Below, one piece after another: positions 36,454 through 47,800 of a DNA stretch of 64,000 nucleotides. Source of the stretch: Tsuneonella aeria (GTDB lineage: Bacteria; Pseudomonadota; Alphaproteobacteria; Sphingomonadales; Sphingomonadaceae); contig NZ_WTZA01000001.1 of assembly GCF_009827495.1 (NCBI RefSeq), positions 1,748,001 through 1,812,000 on the forward strand. The letters run 5' to 3'. The notes beneath the pieces were generated by a model. That model saw only the letters and a program-made list of their open reading frames with translations. It was not told the DNA's origin and ran no database searches. The position numbers and the translations under genes are program-made. How positions within the stretch are numbered: the stretch's first letter is position 1; each line of letters starts with the position of its first letter.

Positions 36454-37608
36454 CTATTCGGCGAGCGCGCGAGAGACCCGGGTGGCGCGCCATGCGGTTG
36501 CCAGGTCGACAAGGGCACGGAACAACCTTGGCACGAAGGCCATCCCGCCCAGCAGCAGCTGGGTGACAATCAGGCCCCAATAGAAGTTGTCGTCACGGCC
36601 AGCCAGCATGAATCCAAGTCCGTAGCCGACCGACAACATCAGCACCGTCGCCCCGGCCACGCCCCTCATCGCCGCCCACCCCAGCAGCGATGCGGCGATC
36701 GCAAAGGCGCCGAACGCAGCCGGGAGCACATGCAGCGGGCTCGACAAGATCACGCTGCCCACCCAGCCCGCAGGGCCGCGGAGCGCGAGCCAGCCAGGTC
36801 CCACCGTATCGTCCGGCAGGACATAGCCAGAGACGATGTGAAGATGCCAGGCGAGGACGAGCGCGAAGCCGCTGACGACGATGCCCCAAGCGGCCGTTTC
36901 GTGCCAGTTCCGCCGATAGAGCGCCATCGCGGCCATCAGCATGACGAACGGCAATGCCAGCTCCCGAATCGCCAGCGCAAGCGCGCCGACCAGGACGGCG
37001 CCCAGCCATTGGTTCGGCCGATGAATGCCGACGGCGAACGCGATCAGAGCCCCGGCCCACAGTTCGTGCAATACGTGGTAATCGGGATTGAGGAGGAGCG
37101 CGGACCCGATCAAAACCAGCGCGGTTCCCGCCCTGCGCTCCGCCGGGCTCGCCCCTTCGGCGGCAAAGCGCCGCCACCATGCGGCAGCGATACCGATCAG
37201 AAGGACTATCGCTGCGGCCATCGTGCCCGTTGCCCCGAGAGCGGCCTGGAGCCACGCCAGCGTCGGAAGGCGGATCGCCACGCCCGGCTTCAGCGGGAAG
37301 GAGCGCGCACGTTGCTCGGTACTGGCGGCAACGTAGTAGTTTTCGCCCGCGCGGACCCGCTCGGCAATGCTACGATAGAGGCGCAGGTCAGCGCTTTGCG
37401 CAACTTGCGGGCTCGCGACAGGCGGTGGAGCCGAAATGGCAGAAGCGCTGCCGGGCGCCGGAGATGCGGTCGCACCCCAAAGAATGGCAATGACGGCGAA
37501 GAACGCCAGGCCAAGGGCGGTCCATCCCGCACCGGCCGATCTGATAGCCGGCACGCTCCCCCGCGCGCGCCCGGCGCCCGGCTTGGAATGGATCAAACGG
37601 TCGAACAT
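36454..37608 (-). CDS. Multi-pass membrane protein, uncharacterised (possible GT-C type)
   Basis: A protein of 384 residues with one N-terminal helix (about 27-48), then a soluble stretch to about 110 containing RLYRSIAERVRAGENYYVAA, then some eight hydrophobic helices. The phrase EHYY/ENYY after a first membrane helix resembles the exported loop of integral-membrane glycosyltransferases (DUF2029/GT-C type), but no DXD signature is convincing. It stands alone between a terminator and the inositol-phosphatase gene (71-bp gap, same strand). Function not assigned. Confidence 0.65.
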   Translation of the reverse strand: MFDRLIHSKPGAGRARGSVPAIRSAGAGWTALGLAFFAVIAILWGATASPAPGSASAISAPPPVASPQVAQSADLRLYRSIAERVRAGENYYVAASTEQRARSFPLKPGVAIRLPTLAWLQAALGATGTMAAAIVLLIGIAAAWWRRFAAEGASPAERRAGTALVLIGSALLLNPDYHVLHELWAGALIAFAVGIHRPNQWLGAVLVGALALAIRELALPFVMLMAAMALYRRNWHETAAWGIVVSGFALVLAWHLHIVSGYVLPDDTVGPGWLALRGPAGWVGSVILSSPLHVLPAAFGAFAIAASLLGWAAMRGVAGATVLMLSVGYGLGFMLAGRDDNFYWGLIVTQLLLGGMAFVPRLFRALVDLATAWRATRVSRALAE

Positions 37609-37679
37609 CGCCCGCAGATGCCATGGTAAGGTGAATATCGTTATAAGACGCGGGCATTGCCCTTGCCTGAGGCTGGCAC

Positions 37680-38459
37680 CTACCCAGCGATCGCTTTCGC
37701 CCGCCCGGCCAGTCGTGCGACCGCGGCCGCGTGAATCGCCGGCGCGCTTATCAGCAGGCCGAAGGCGCGCGGATCGCGTTTGTTATAGTTCAGCGGCTGG
37801 CCGAAGGCGTCGGTCACCGCCGCTCCTGCTTCGCGCGCGATCAGCGCGGCGGCGCCAATGTCCCATTCCCACCCCCAGCGCAGGGTGGCGAGCAGGTCGG
37901 CCTCGTCCGCCGCGACCATGGCCGCCCTCAGCGCAATCGAATTGGGCTTGGCCACTTTCGCAAGGTCGCGATCTTCCTTTGGAAGCGAATCCGCGGGCAC
38001 CCGGGCACCTGCAAACTGCTGCCTGCGCGATGCGTGAAGCCTCCGCCCGTTGCGCCAGGCGCCCTGCCCCGCGATCGCGTACCAGAATTCATCCCGGGCC
38101 GGGGCCGCGAGGAAACCCATGAGCGGCCGCCGTTCGCTGATGAGGGCGACGGACACCGCCCACCCACTGCGCCCGCGGATAAAATCCCGCGTGCCGTCCA
38201 CCGGGTCCACCAGCCAGATCAGCCCTTTGCCGAGTCGGGACGGATCGTCCGCCGTCTCCTCGCTGAGCCAACCCGCGGCAGGCAGAAGGCCGCCCAGCCG
38301 GCGCTTCAGGAATGCATCGACTTCGATGTCTGCGGCGCAGACCGGGTTCCCCGGGCTCTTTTCCCACGAGTCGAGCGCATGGCCGTTGCCGGGCCACATC
38401 GCGTGGGCAATTCGGCCCGCTTCACGGACGATAGCCTCCAGGCGGCCGGAATCGATCAT
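37680..38459 (-). CDS. Inositol monophosphatase family phosphatase (CysQ/HisN-like)
   Basis: A lithium-sensitive-type Mg2+ phosphatase of 259 residues. The metal site is complete: [23 protein letters not shown] and the C-terminal [17 protein letters not shown]. Family members hydrolyse inositol-1-phosphate, 3'-phosphoadenosine 5'-phosphate (CysQ) or histidinol phosphate (HisN). This one is nearest in feel to CysQ-type proteins, but the substrate cannot be fixed by eye. It is divergent from sucC with a 118-bp gap. Confidence 0.88.
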   Translation of the reverse strand: MIDSGRLEAIVREAGRIAHAMWPGNGHALDSWEKSPGNPVCAADIEVDAFLKRRLGGLLPAAGWLSEETADDPSRLGKGLIWLVDPVDGTRDFIRGRSGWAVSVALISERRPLMGFLAAPARDEFWYAIAGQGAWRNGRRLHASRRQQFAGARVPADSLPKEDRDLAKVAKPNSIALRAAMVAADEADLLATLRWGWEWDIGAAALIAREAGAAVTDAFGQPLNYNKRDPRAFGLLISAPAIHAAAVARLAGRAKAIAG

Positions 38460-38577
38460 CGCGCCTCGTCCATCCGCCCGGCATTGGCGGGCAGGCGCGG
38501 CCTTTTCAAGAGCATCGATCCATGCTTAGGCCCCAGCCGACTCCCCGCTTCGAATTGCCAGAGGACTGCACGCAGCC

Positions 38578-39777
38578 ATGAACATCCACGAATACCAGGC
38601 GAAGGAACTGCTCGCGAAATTCGGCATCGCCGTACCGGCGGGCCATGCCGCATTGAGCGTGGACGAAGCCGTCGCGGCGGCGAAGCAGCTTCCGGGGCCA
38701 CTTTACGTGGTGAAGGCGCAGATCCACGCGGGCGGCCGCGGCAAGGGCAAGTTCAAGGAACTGGGCGCCGAAGCCAAGGGCGGCGTACGCCTGGCCAAAT
38801 CGGTCGAGGACGTCGAATCGAACGCCCGCGAAATGCTCGGCAACACCCTCGTCACGGTCCAGACGGGCGACGTGGGCAAGGAAGTGAACCGCCTTTACGT
38901 GACCGATGGCGTGGACATCGCCAAGGAATACTACCTGTCGCTGCTGGTGGACCGCGCGACCGGGCGCATCGCCTTCGTCGTCTCGACCGAAGGCGGCATG
39001 GACATCGAAGCGGTTGCCCACGACACGCCGGAAAAAATCACCACCTTCACCGTCGATCCGGCCGGCGGGTTCCAGCCGCACCACGGCCGCGCGGTGGCTT
39101 TCGCCCTCAAGCTGAAGGGCAGCCTCAACAAGCAGGCGCAGGTTCTGGCGAAGCAGCTCTACGACGCGTTCATCGCCACCGATTGCTCCATGCTCGAAAT
39201 CAACCCGCTGGTCGAAACCGACGACGGCAAGCTGGTGGTGCTCGACGCGAAGATGAGCTTCGATTCGAACGCGCTTTACCGCCACCCAGATATCGAGGCG
39301 CTGCGCGACACCACCGAAGAAGACCCAGCGGAAGTCGAGGCGAGCGAGTACGACCTTGCGTACATCAAGCTGGACGGCAACATCGGCTGCATGGTCAACG
39401 GCGCGGGCCTGGCCATGGCGACCATGGACATCATCAAGCTGAACGGCGCTTTCCCGGCGAACTTCCTCGACGTAGGCGGCGGCGCGAGCCGCGAGAAGGT
39501 GACGGCCGCCTTCAAGATCATCCTCAAGGACCCGGCGGTCGAGGGCATCCTCGTCAACATCTTCGGCGGCATCATGAAGTGTGACGTGATCGCCGACGGC
39601 ATCGTTGCCGCGGCGCGGGACGTGAACCTGCAGGTGCCGCTGGTGGTGCGCCTCGAGGGGACCAACGTCGAGCAAGGCAAGGCCATCCTCGACAACTCGG
39701 GCCTCGCGATCGTCAGCGCGGACGACTTGGGCGACGCCGCGCGCAAGATCGTGGCAGAGGTGAAGAAGGCAGCCTGA
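38578..39777 (+). CDS. sucC: Succinate-CoA ligase (ADP-forming) subunit beta
   Basis: TCA-cycle enzyme subunit holding the nucleotide site. The 399 residues begin with [16 protein letters not shown], then the ATP-grasp region ([15 protein letters not shown]), SMLEINPLV and the C-terminal CoA-ligase domain ([28 protein letters not shown]). The alpha subunit gene sucD, normally immediately downstream, is missing here; etfB follows instead. The subunit needs SucD for activity, so sucD must lie elsewhere. Confidence 0.98.
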   Translation: MNIHEYQAKELLAKFGIAVPAGHAALSVDEAVAAAKQLPGPLYVVKAQIHAGGRGKGKFKELGAEAKGGVRLAKSVEDVESNAREMLGNTLVTVQTGDVGKEVNRLYVTDGVDIAKEYYLSLLVDRATGRIAFVVSTEGGMDIEAVAHDTPEKITTFTVDPAGGFQPHHGRAVAFALKLKGSLNKQAQVLAKQLYDAFIATDCSMLEINPLVETDDGKLVVLDAKMSFDSNALYRHPDIEALRDTTEEDPAEVEASEYDLAYIKLDGNIGCMVNGAGLAMATMDIIKLNGAFPANFLDVGGGASREKVTAAFKIILKDPAVEGILVNIFGGIMKCDVIADGIVAAARDVNLQVPLVVRLEGTNVEQGKAILDNSGLAIVSADDLGDAARKIVAEVKKAA

Positions 39778-39782
39778 CCACG

Positions 39783-39798
39783 TTGACGCTTACGTAAA
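39783..39798 (+). promoter_or_regulatory. Candidate MerR/LiuR-type operator ahead of etfBA
   Basis: TTGACGCTTACGTAAA is a 16-bp near-palindrome (TTGACG against CGTAAA). It differs at two positions from the TTTACGTTWACGTAAA-type site I recall for LiuR, the MerR regulator of branched-chain amino acid and acyl-CoA catabolism. It lies 50 bases before the etfB start. ETF genes are known members of such regulons, which makes the match meaningful, but binding is unproven. Confidence 0.4.
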
Positions 39799-39847
39799 GG
39801 TTATCTAGACGGCGCGGGGACTGCGCCGAAGCGAAGGAAACGATGCG

Positions 39848-40594
39848 ATGAAGATCCTCGTCCCCGTCAAGCGGGTGATCGACTACAACGTCAAGCCGCG
39901 GGTCAAGGCCGACGGCAGCGGAGTCGACCTGGCCAACGTCAAGATGAGCATGAACCCGTTCGACGAGATCGCGGTGGAAGAAGCGCTGCGCCTCAAGGAG
40001 AAAGGTGCCGCGACCGAAGTGATCGTGGTCTCCATCGGCCCGGCCAAGGCGACCGAGACGCTGCGCACCGGCCTTGCCATGGGTGCCGACCGGGCCATCC
40101 ACGTCTCGACCGACGACGAAGTGGAACCGCTGGCCGTCGCCAAGATCCTCAAGGCCATCGCCGAGGCGGAGCAGCCGGGCCTGGTAATCCTCGGCAAGCA
40201 GGCGATCGACGACGATTCGAACCAGACCGGCCAGATGCTCGCAGCGCTGATGGGTCGCCCTCAGGGCACCTTCGCAAACGAAGTCACTGTTGACGGCGAC
40301 CAGGTGACCGTGAAGCGCGAGATCGACGGCGGGCTCGAAACGGTGAAGCTGTCGATGCCGGCTATCGTCACCACCGACTTGCGGCTGAACGAACCGCGCT
40401 ACGCCAGCTTGCCCAATATCATGAAGGCAAAGTCAAAGCCGCTGGACACCAAGACCCCGGCAGACTTCGGCGTCGACACGACTCCGCGCCTCAAGACCAT
40501 CAAGGTTTCCGAACCGCCCGTGCGCCAGGCCGGCATCAAGGTCGCGGATGTCGACGAACTGGTCGCGAAGATGAAGGCGCTGGGCATCGCCTAA
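39848..40594 (+). CDS. etfB: Electron transfer flavoprotein subunit beta
   Basis: The AMP-binding subunit of ETF, which carries electrons from acyl-CoA dehydrogenases to ETF:quinone oxidoreductase. The 248 residues show [17 protein letters not shown], the family signature region [11 protein letters not shown], and [18 protein letters not shown]. It precedes etfA by 78 bp in the usual BA order. Confidence 0.98.
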   Translation: MKILVPVKRVIDYNVKPRVKADGSGVDLANVKMSMNPFDEIAVEEALRLKEKGAATEVIVVSIGPAKATETLRTGLAMGADRAIHVSTDDEVEPLAVAKILKAIAEAEQPGLVILGKQAIDDDSNQTGQMLAALMGRPQGTFANEVTVDGDQVTVKREIDGGLETVKLSMPAIVTTDLRLNEPRYASLPNIMKAKSKPLDTKTPADFGVDTTPRLKTIKVSEPPVRQAGIKVADVDELVAKMKALGIA

Positions 40595-40672
40595 CGGTTT
40601 CACCCGCATCCGATGATCTCGCGCGCAGTCGACGCACGGTCAGGACGGGTCCTGGTTTGAAGGGAAGTTGAG

Positions 40673-41602
40673 ATGAAAACGCTGGTTCTGGTCGAACACG
40701 ACAACACCGCGGTGAAGGATGCCACGTTGAGCGCGGTGACCGCTGCCGGCAAACTGGGCGAAGTGCACCTGCTGGTTGCCGGCAAGGGCTGCGCCGCCGT
40801 GGCGGAGGCGGCCGCGAAAATCGCTGGCGTTGGCAAGGTCCACCTGGCTGACGACGCGGCTTATGAGCATCATCTGGCGGAAAACATCGCGCCCCTCGTC
40901 GCCGCGCTGATGGACTCGCACGACGCGTTCCTCGCGCCTGCGACCACCACGGGCAAGAACATCGCGCCGCGCGTAGCCGCGCTGCTCGACGTGATGCAGA
41001 TCTCCGAGATCATCGGCATCGAAGGCGATCGCACCTTCGTGCGGCCGATCTACGCCGGCAACGCCATCGCGACCGTCGAATCGAGCGATCCCAAGCTGGT
41101 CATTACCGTCCGCGGAACCGGGTTCGACAAGGCCCCCGCCGAGGGCGGCAGCGGCACGGTCGAGGCAGTCTCCGGTCCCGGCGATGCCGGTCTTTCCACG
41201 TTCGAAGGTTCGGAGCTCGCCAAGAACGAACGGCCGGAACTCACCAGTGCCAAAGTGATCGTTTCCGGCGGCCGCGCGCTCAAGGACGGCGAAACCTTCC
41301 GCGAACTGATCCTGCCGCTTGCCGACAAGCTCAACGCCGGTGTCGGCGCCAGCCGCGCGGCGGTTGACGCGGGATATGTCCCCAATGACTACCAGGTTGG
41401 CCAGACGGGCAAGATCGTCGCACCGGAAGTGTATATCGCCATCGGCATCTCCGGCGCGATCCAGCACCTTGCCGGCATGAAGGATTCCAAGACCATCATC
41501 GCCATCAACAAGGACGAAGACGCGCCAATCTTCCAGGTCGCGGACATCGGGCTTGTTGGTGACCTGTTCAAGCTGGTGCCGGAGTTGACCGGAAAGCTGT
41601 AA
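40673..41602 (+). CDS. etfA: Electron transfer flavoprotein subunit alpha
   Basis: The FAD-binding subunit of ETF. In its 309 residues the N-terminal domain starts [18 protein letters not shown]. The C-terminal FAD domain has [37 protein letters not shown] and the [17 protein letters not shown] block. GAAGGGAAG lies ahead of ATG 40673. Works as a heterodimer with EtfB; its FAD comes from RibF. Confidence 0.98.
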   Translation: MKTLVLVEHDNTAVKDATLSAVTAAGKLGEVHLLVAGKGCAAVAEAAAKIAGVGKVHLADDAAYEHHLAENIAPLVAALMDSHDAFLAPATTTGKNIAPRVAALLDVMQISEIIGIEGDRTFVRPIYAGNAIATVESSDPKLVITVRGTGFDKAPAEGGSGTVEAVSGPGDAGLSTFEGSELAKNERPELTSAKVIVSGGRALKDGETFRELILPLADKLNAGVGASRAAVDAGYVPNDYQVGQTGKIVAPEVYIAIGISGAIQHLAGMKDSKTIIAINKDEDAPIFQVADIGLVGDLFKLVPELTGKL

Positions 41603-41630
41603 CGCCAGGCGGCAGGCCGGACTTCGCTGC

Positions 41631-42992
41631 ATGACCGGCGCGCCTGCCTCACCGGACACATCCGCCGATGACGCCCCCGGCGCCGACACCGGCATGGGGC
41701 GCGGAGACGCGTTCAAGAAACCGGCGCGCAACCGCGATGGCAACCGCAAGGGTTATAGCCGCGCGGCCACGCTCGCCGCCATCGCCCGCGATGCGCGGCT
41801 ATCGCGCGGCTACGTCCTGCAGGTCGTCCTTGCGACCGCGCTGGCGCAACTCGGCCTGCTGATGAATTCCCCGCCGGTCGTAATCGGCGCGATGTTGATC
41901 TCGCCGCTGCTCGGCCCGATCATGGGATTTGGCTTCTCCATCGCCGTGTTCGATGGCCGCCTGTTGCGGCGGTCGCTTCAGACCCTCGCGGCAGGCACGG
42001 TCATCGCGATCGCGGTCGGGGCCCTGCTGACGGCCTTCTCGCCGATGACCGACGCGACGCCCGCACTCCTGGCCCGCGTGCGGCCCAGCCTGCTCGACCT
42101 GCTTGTGGCGATATTCGGCGGGCTCGCCGGGGCGTATGCCATTCTCAAGCGATCGTCCGCCACGATCGTCGGGGTCGCCATCGCCACCGCGCTGATCCCT
42201 CCACTGGCCACCGTAGGGTGGGCACTGGTGACAGGCCGATACGGAAGCGCAGGTGGCGCGCTGCTTCTCTATATCACCAATACCGCGGCGATTGCAGCAA
42301 TGGCCGCACTGGTCGCCCGGTTCAACGGCTTCGGGGCAGATCTCTCGCCCAGGCAGACGGGCATTCAGACAGTCGGCGTTATCGCGGCGCTGAGCGTCGT
42401 CGCGGTGCCGCTTGTCGTCAGCCTGTCAAACATCATTCGCGAGGCGCGCGCCAATTCCGTGCTGCGGCAGGACCTCGCAGATCACGCGGGCGATTCAGCG
42501 ATCATCGACAGCTTCGCCATCGATTTCGGCGGTCAACGGCCGGAGGTCTCGACAGTGGTTATCTCTCCGTCGTTCATACCCGCGCTCGAGGAAAAATTAG
42601 CGCGCTCCGCGCGTGCGCGGCTGGGGCCGGGCGTACGCACGCGGGTCGTCCAGTTGCGCAGTGGAACTGCCGAGGCGGAGGACGCGCGCCGTACAGCGAC
42701 GCGCGAAGCGGAACTTCACGCCGACTCCGTGCACGAAGGCCAGCAACTCCGCGCTGCGCTCGCAGCAGCCTATCGGCTGGATAGTGCAGCAATCCTGATC
42801 GATGTCGACCGGCGGCAGGCGCTCGTGCGCTTGGCGGCAACCCGGCCGGAAGACGCGTCCGCCGATGGCACGAGCGTCGACCTCGCGCCGCTGCGGGCCG
42901 CCTTTTCCGACTGGGAGATCACGCCGGCTTTGGTCCGGCCTGAACCGGAGCCTCAACCATCGCCCTCCCCCGCTCCCGTCGAGGGCGACTGA
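41631..42992 (+). CDS. DUF389 family membrane protein
   Basis: A protein of 453 residues. The N-terminal 60 residues are polar. Six or so helices follow in the DUF389 domain (about 65-280), whose hallmark stretch [20 protein letters not shown] is present. The rest is a soluble domain of about 170 residues with a proline-rich tail. DUF389 (TIGR00341-type) proteins have no proven function. ATG 41631 lies 28 bases after etfA, so it may be co-transcribed. Confidence 0.88.
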   Translation: MTGAPASPDTSADDAPGADTGMGRGDAFKKPARNRDGNRKGYSRAATLAAIARDARLSRGYVLQVVLATALAQLGLLMNSPPVVIGAMLISPLLGPIMGFGFSIAVFDGRLLRRSLQTLAAGTVIAIAVGALLTAFSPMTDATPALLARVRPSLLDLLVAIFGGLAGAYAILKRSSATIVGVAIATALIPPLATVGWALVTGRYGSAGGALLLYITNTAAIAAMAALVARFNGFGADLSPRQTGIQTVGVIAALSVVAVPLVVSLSNIIREARANSVLRQDLADHAGDSAIIDSFAIDFGGQRPEVSTVVISPSFIPALEEKLARSARARLGPGVRTRVVQLRSGTAEAEDARRTATREAELHADSVHEGQQLRAALAAAYRLDSAAILIDVDRRQALVRLAATRPEDASADGTSVDLAPLRAAFSDWEITPALVRPEPEPQPSPSPAPVEGD

Positions 42993-42999
42993 CGCGCGG

Positions 43000-43551
43000 T
43001 TATGCGTTCGCCTCCACGGCGACAGACGAAACCGGGCGTGAGAACAGGCGAACCGGCTCGCCGCCCGGCAATTCCGCCGAACGCGTGGGCACGAAGCCGA
43101 GCTTGCCGGCCAGCGCGATCGAGGGCGCGTTCTGGGGTGCAATCATGCAGACCACCTCGCGCGGACCGTGCGCCGCGTCGAACCAGGCGAGTGCCGCGCG
43201 CATCGCTTCGTGAGCGAAACCGCGGCTGAAATGGCTTTCCGCGAGTATCCACCCTGCTTCCGGCTTGTCGTCAAAATCGTCGCCCACTCCGCGCCACGAA
43301 TGGAACACCCCGCAGTTCCCCACGATCGCTGACCCGCCGATCTCGCGCACGATAAATCCGCCGTATCCATGGAGGAGCCAGCTTCCCGCGTTTCGCATAA
43401 ACCGCAGGTTATGATCCGGCCGAGTGGATGGTGCGCCGAAATGGCGCCACACGGCCGGGGCCTGCATCAGTTCGAAGAGTTCCTGTTCGTCCGCAGCGCA
43501 CGGCTGCCACAACTCCAGCCGCGCCGTCGTCAGCATGGGCGCATGGCTCAA
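43000..43551 (-). CDS. RimJ/RimL-type GNAT acetyltransferase
   Basis: A protein of 183 residues with the N-terminal pattern LTTARLELWQPCAAD. The acetyl-CoA region is AGWILAESHFSRGFAHEAMRAAL, with the later NAPSIALAGKLGFV. Family members acetylate ribosomal protein N-termini or small substrates; the acceptor is unknown. Its start overlaps the DUF445 stop by 4 bases (ATGA), giving a coupled pair. It is convergent with DUF389, 7 bp away. Confidence 0.9.
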   Translation of the reverse strand: MSHAPMLTTARLELWQPCAADEQELFELMQAPAVWRHFGAPSTRPDHNLRFMRNAGSWLLHGYGGFIVREIGGSAIVGNCGVFHSWRGVGDDFDDKPEAGWILAESHFSRGFAHEAMRAALAWFDAAHGPREVVCMIAPQNAPSIALAGKLGFVPTRSAELPGGEPVRLFSRPVSSVAVEANA

Positions 43552-44840
43552 AGAAGATGGCCCGCCGCGTGGATGGTCAGGCCTACAAGCCCCCCCACCA
43601 GCGTACCGTTCATGCGGATGAACTGCAGATCGCGGCCCACCGCGCTTTCGATTCTGTCAGTCACGGTACGTGCGTCCCATCGGCGAACCGTTTCGGAAAC
43701 GAGCCGGACGATCTGTCCGCCATATCGGGTCGCGACGCCCACGGCCGTGCGGCGGGCGAAGCGGTTCAGCTGAACCTGCATCCGCGGGTCATCCCGCAGC
43801 ACCCTGCCGAGTTCAGCCACGCTTGCGCCGAGCTGTCCGCCAAGGGCGCCCCCCGGTTCCCGCGCCGTCTTTATGAGGCTGGCGCGTATCCGCTCCCACA
43901 CGCCGATCCACCATGTCGCAACGGCCGGATTGTCCAGCAGGTCGTTCTTTGCCCTTTCAACCTTCGCGCGCATTTCCGGATCGTGGACGAGATCGTGCGC
44001 CAGCGCGCTCAGGCCTTCGTCTAGCTTGCCGCGCAAAGGGTGCTCGGGATCGACCAGGACCTCGGCCAGCAGCTTGTAAAGGCCGTCGAGAACCGAGTTG
44101 GCGAGCCGTTCATCAAGGCCGGTCCAGCGCAGAAGGCCATTGGCCTTCTCGTGGATCATCGTACGGATCAGGTCCTCGTTGGCCTCGATCGTCAAGCCAG
44201 CCCAGCGAACAGCTGAATCGATCAACGGAAGATGGCGCTTGTCTGCGATCGCCGCGGAGAGCATCTGCCCCAGGAGGGGTGCCAGCTCGACGCGCGCGGC
44301 GAGCGATTTGAGGCCCCCGCGCACTTGCGTGCCGAGCCGTTCCGGATCGAGCGACTCCAGAAATTCCGCCAGCAGGGCACCGGCCCCGGCGCGCAGCCGT
44401 ATCCCGGTGTCACCTTGCGCCGGCGCTGCCAGATAATCGCCCACCGCCTTGGCGAGGTTCATATCCTGCATGCGCCGCGCGACCACGGCCGGGGTGAGGA
44501 AATTGTCCTGAAGGAACGCGGCCATCGTATCGGCGATACGATCCTTGTTCTCGGGAATAATGGCGGTGTGCGGGATGGGCAGGCCCAGCGGCCGGCGGAA
44601 CAAGGCGGTCACTGCGAACCAGTCGGCAAGGCCGCCCACCATCGCCGCCTCCGCGAAAGCGCGGACGTAGCCGACCGAGGGATGCACGCCGAGGTACTGG
44701 CTGGAAAGGACAAACACCCCAGCCATCGCGACCAGCAGACCCGTTGCGGTCCGGCGCATCGTGCGCGCACGATCGGGAACGGTCGCTGAAACCCCCATGC
44801 CGCGCCAACGGTCGACGGACGCTGGGGTTTCCCGCGTCAC
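43548..44840 (-). CDS. DUF445 family membrane protein
   Basis: A protein of 430 residues with a helix near 33-55, the conserved AAMVGGLADWFAVTALFRRPLGLPIPHTAIIP block, a long amphipathic helical middle, and a C-terminal helix (NGTLVGGLVGLTIHAAGHLL). This is the full DUF445 (YjiN-like) layout. The start GTG 44840 overlaps the TGA of the RND pump gene (GTGA); ATG 44797 is an alternative. The co-directional run pump - DUF445 - GNAT is probably one operon. Function unknown. Confidence 0.87.
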   Translation of the reverse strand: MTRETPASVDRWRGMGVSATVPDRARTMRRTATGLLVAMAGVFVLSSQYLGVHPSVGYVRAFAEAAMVGGLADWFAVTALFRRPLGLPIPHTAIIPENKDRIADTMAAFLQDNFLTPAVVARRMQDMNLAKAVGDYLAAPAQGDTGIRLRAGAGALLAEFLESLDPERLGTQVRGGLKSLAARVELAPLLGQMLSAAIADKRHLPLIDSAVRWAGLTIEANEDLIRTMIHEKANGLLRWTGLDERLANSVLDGLYKLLAEVLVDPEHPLRGKLDEGLSALAHDLVHDPEMRAKVERAKNDLLDNPAVATWWIGVWERIRASLIKTAREPGGALGGQLGASVAELGRVLRDDPRMQVQLNRFARRTAVGVATRYGGQIVRLVSETVRRWDARTVTDRIESAVGRDLQFIRMNGTLVGGLVGLTIHAAGHLL

Positions 44841-47800
44841 TCAGCCGGCAACGCGCCCGGGGCGCCGTAGCCGGGTTCTTCATCACCGGGTTTGTAAGTG
44901 AGAAAACGCGTTCGCAGCCACGGGCCGACGCGCTTCTCGAACCCATCGGCCAGGCTGAACCCGGCTGGGATCAGTACCAGGGTGAGCAGTGTCGAGAGCA
45001 TGAGGCCGCCGATGACCACCATCCCCATGGGTGCGCGCCACGCCGCGTCGCCCGAAAGGGACAGCGCTGTCGGCACCATGCCCGCGGTCATTGCCACCGT
45101 CGTCATGACGATTGGCTGCGCCCGCTTGTGCCCGGCATCGATGATCGCCGCCTTCTTCGGGACACCTGCCGCCATCTCCTCTATGGCGAAATCGATCAGC
45201 AGGATCGAGTTCTTCGCGACGATGCCCAGCAGCATCAACAGGCCGATGTAGACCGGCATCGATATCGGTTCGCCGATGATGACGAGTGCCAGCAGGCCAC
45301 CGAGCGGGGCAAGCAGCAGCGATGTCATGTTCACCAGCGGCGAAACGAAGCGCTTGTAGAGCAGCACCAACACGGCGAACACCAGCAGAACGCCGCTGAA
45401 CACGGCAATGCCGAAGCTGGTGATCATCTCGGCTTGCCACTTGTCCTCGCCCACCGGCGCGTTCGACACGCCTTGCGGAAGGTTCTGCATGATCGGCAGT
45501 TTCTGGATCGCTTCCATGGCGGGGCCCTTCACGACCCCTTCGCCGAGATCGGCACCCACGAACACGCGGCGCTGCTGGTCGTAGCGCTGAATCTGGGTGG
45601 GGCCCGCGCCGAAGCGGATTTCGGCAACCCGCGAAAGCGGCACCGATCCGCCCGAAGCCGTGGGAACCGGCAGGTTCTCGATCGTGCTGAGGTCGCGCCG
45701 ATCCGACCGGGCGAGCTTGACCCGGATCGGAACCTGGCGGTCGGACAACGAGAACTTGGCCGCGTTCTGGTCAATTTCGCCCAGGGTTGCGATGCGGATC
45801 GTCTGGCTGAGCGCGGCCGTGGTAACGCCGAGCTGCGCGGCGAGGTCGAGCCGCGGCACGATCACCAGCTCCGGCCTCTGGAGGTCGGCTGCAATGCGCG
45901 GGGCCTGGACCCCAGGGACGGTGCGCATCTGTTCGACAAGGGTTTGTGCCGTGCGCTCAAGGAGCGCCGAATCGCTGCCCGACAGCATGACCGAGATATC
46001 GCGGCCCGATCCACCGGGGCCACCGCCGCCGCCGGACTGGAAATTGACCCGCGCGTCGGCAATCTGCTGGATTTCCGGGGCGAGGCGGCGCTCGAACTCC
46101 GTGCTGGTCGCTTCCCGCTCGTCCGCTGGAACAAGGGCCACGAACAGCGTCGCTGCGCCTTCGCGCACGCTCTGCATGACGCGGACGACTTCGGGTTGGC
46201 GTTCGAGGATCGCCGTCACCCTCTTGGAAACGGCTTCAGTCTGCTCCAGCGTCGTACCCGGCACCATCTCCAGCGAAACGCGGCTGGTGTCCTGGTTCTC
46301 GTTCGGCTGGAACTGCTGCGGGAGAGTCGCAAGCAGGCCGAACGTCACCACCAGTGCGTACACGCCCAGCATGAACGCGAAGAACCTGTGATCGCGCATG
46401 CGGGCGCCGAACCGATCCGCCAGCGAGCGGTACCACGCGCCGAACTGGCCCATGGCACCCACCAGGGCACGCAGCAGATTGCCCGCCAGCCAGGCGGCGC
46501 CGAACGCTATGAACGGCGCAATGAGCACGGCGAGGATCGTCGGAATGACCGCCGACATGGCCTGGCCTGCCAAGACGCCGGCGGCGATACCGGCCGCGAG
46601 AATAACCAGGATCGGCAGAATCGCCGCCAGCCCGTACCAGCCCTTCGCCGGATGGCGCACGATCTGCGAGCGCAACGCCTGGCTGCGGCGACTGTCGAGC
46701 GTCCAGGTGAGGACCTTCATGTAGAGGTCCATCGCCTTGCCTTCGCCGTGTTCCGCCTGGCCATGCGCCTTGAGGAAATAGGCGGCGATCATCGGGGTGA
46801 TCATTCGCGCCACCGCGAGGCTCATCAGCACTGCGACCACCACGGTGAGACCGAACGCCTTGAAGAACTGGCCCGGGATGCCCGGCATGAGGCCAACCGG
46901 CAGGAAGACCGCGACGATGGAGAACGTCGTCGCGACGACCGCGAGGCCGATTTCGTCAGCCGCATCGATCGAGGCCTGATAGGCGGATTTGCCCATCCGC
47001 ATGTGGCGCACGATGTTCTCGATTTCCACGATCGCGTCGTCAACCAGCACCCCCGCCACCAGGCTCAGCGCGAGCAGCGAGAGGAAATTGAGCGTGAAGC
47101 CCATGAGGTCCATGAACCAGAACGTGGGAATGGCCGACAGGGGGATCGCGATCGCGCTGATCAGCGTCGCCCGCCAGTCGCGCAGGAACAGGAACACCAC
47201 CACGATCGCCAGGACAGCGCCTTCGACCAGCGCCTCCATCGACGAAGAATACTGGCCCTTGGTGTAATTCACCTCGGTATACAGCCGGGTGAAATGGACG
47301 CCCGGGTTCTCGGCCTGGATTGCCTCCAGCTCCTCCATTGCAGCGTCGTAAACAGTGACGTCTGACGCCCCGCGCGCGCGTTCGAAGCCGAACGTCACGA
47401 CCTCGCGGCCACGCAGCGTCGCCGTGCGGGTCTTTTCGGAATAACCGTCCGTGACTTCGGCCACGTCGCCGAGGCGGATCGTCCGCCCTGCACCAAGATT
47501 GATCCGCGTTTCCGCCAGTTCGTAGGCGGATTCCGCGTTGCCCAGCACGCGTACCGACTGTCGCGAGCCGGCAATTTCCGCCTGACCGCCGGCGGCATCG
47601 GTGTTGATCTGGCGCAGGGCGTTGTTGATGTCGCGCGCCGTGACGCCCAGCGACTGCATACGCGCCGGGTCCAGCACGACGGAGATTTCCCGGTCGACGC
47701 CGCCCGCGCGGCTGACCGCGGCCATGCCTTCGATCGACAGCAGGCGCTTGGCCACCGTATCGTCGATGAACCAGCTCAGCTGCTCCATTGTCATGTCGTC

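Noticed and set aside
44744..47365. Plus-strand frame of about 870 codons, rich in His and charged residues, opposite the RND pump
   Set aside because: The composition is what the reverse complement of a membrane protein gene gives; the pump itself is unmistakable.
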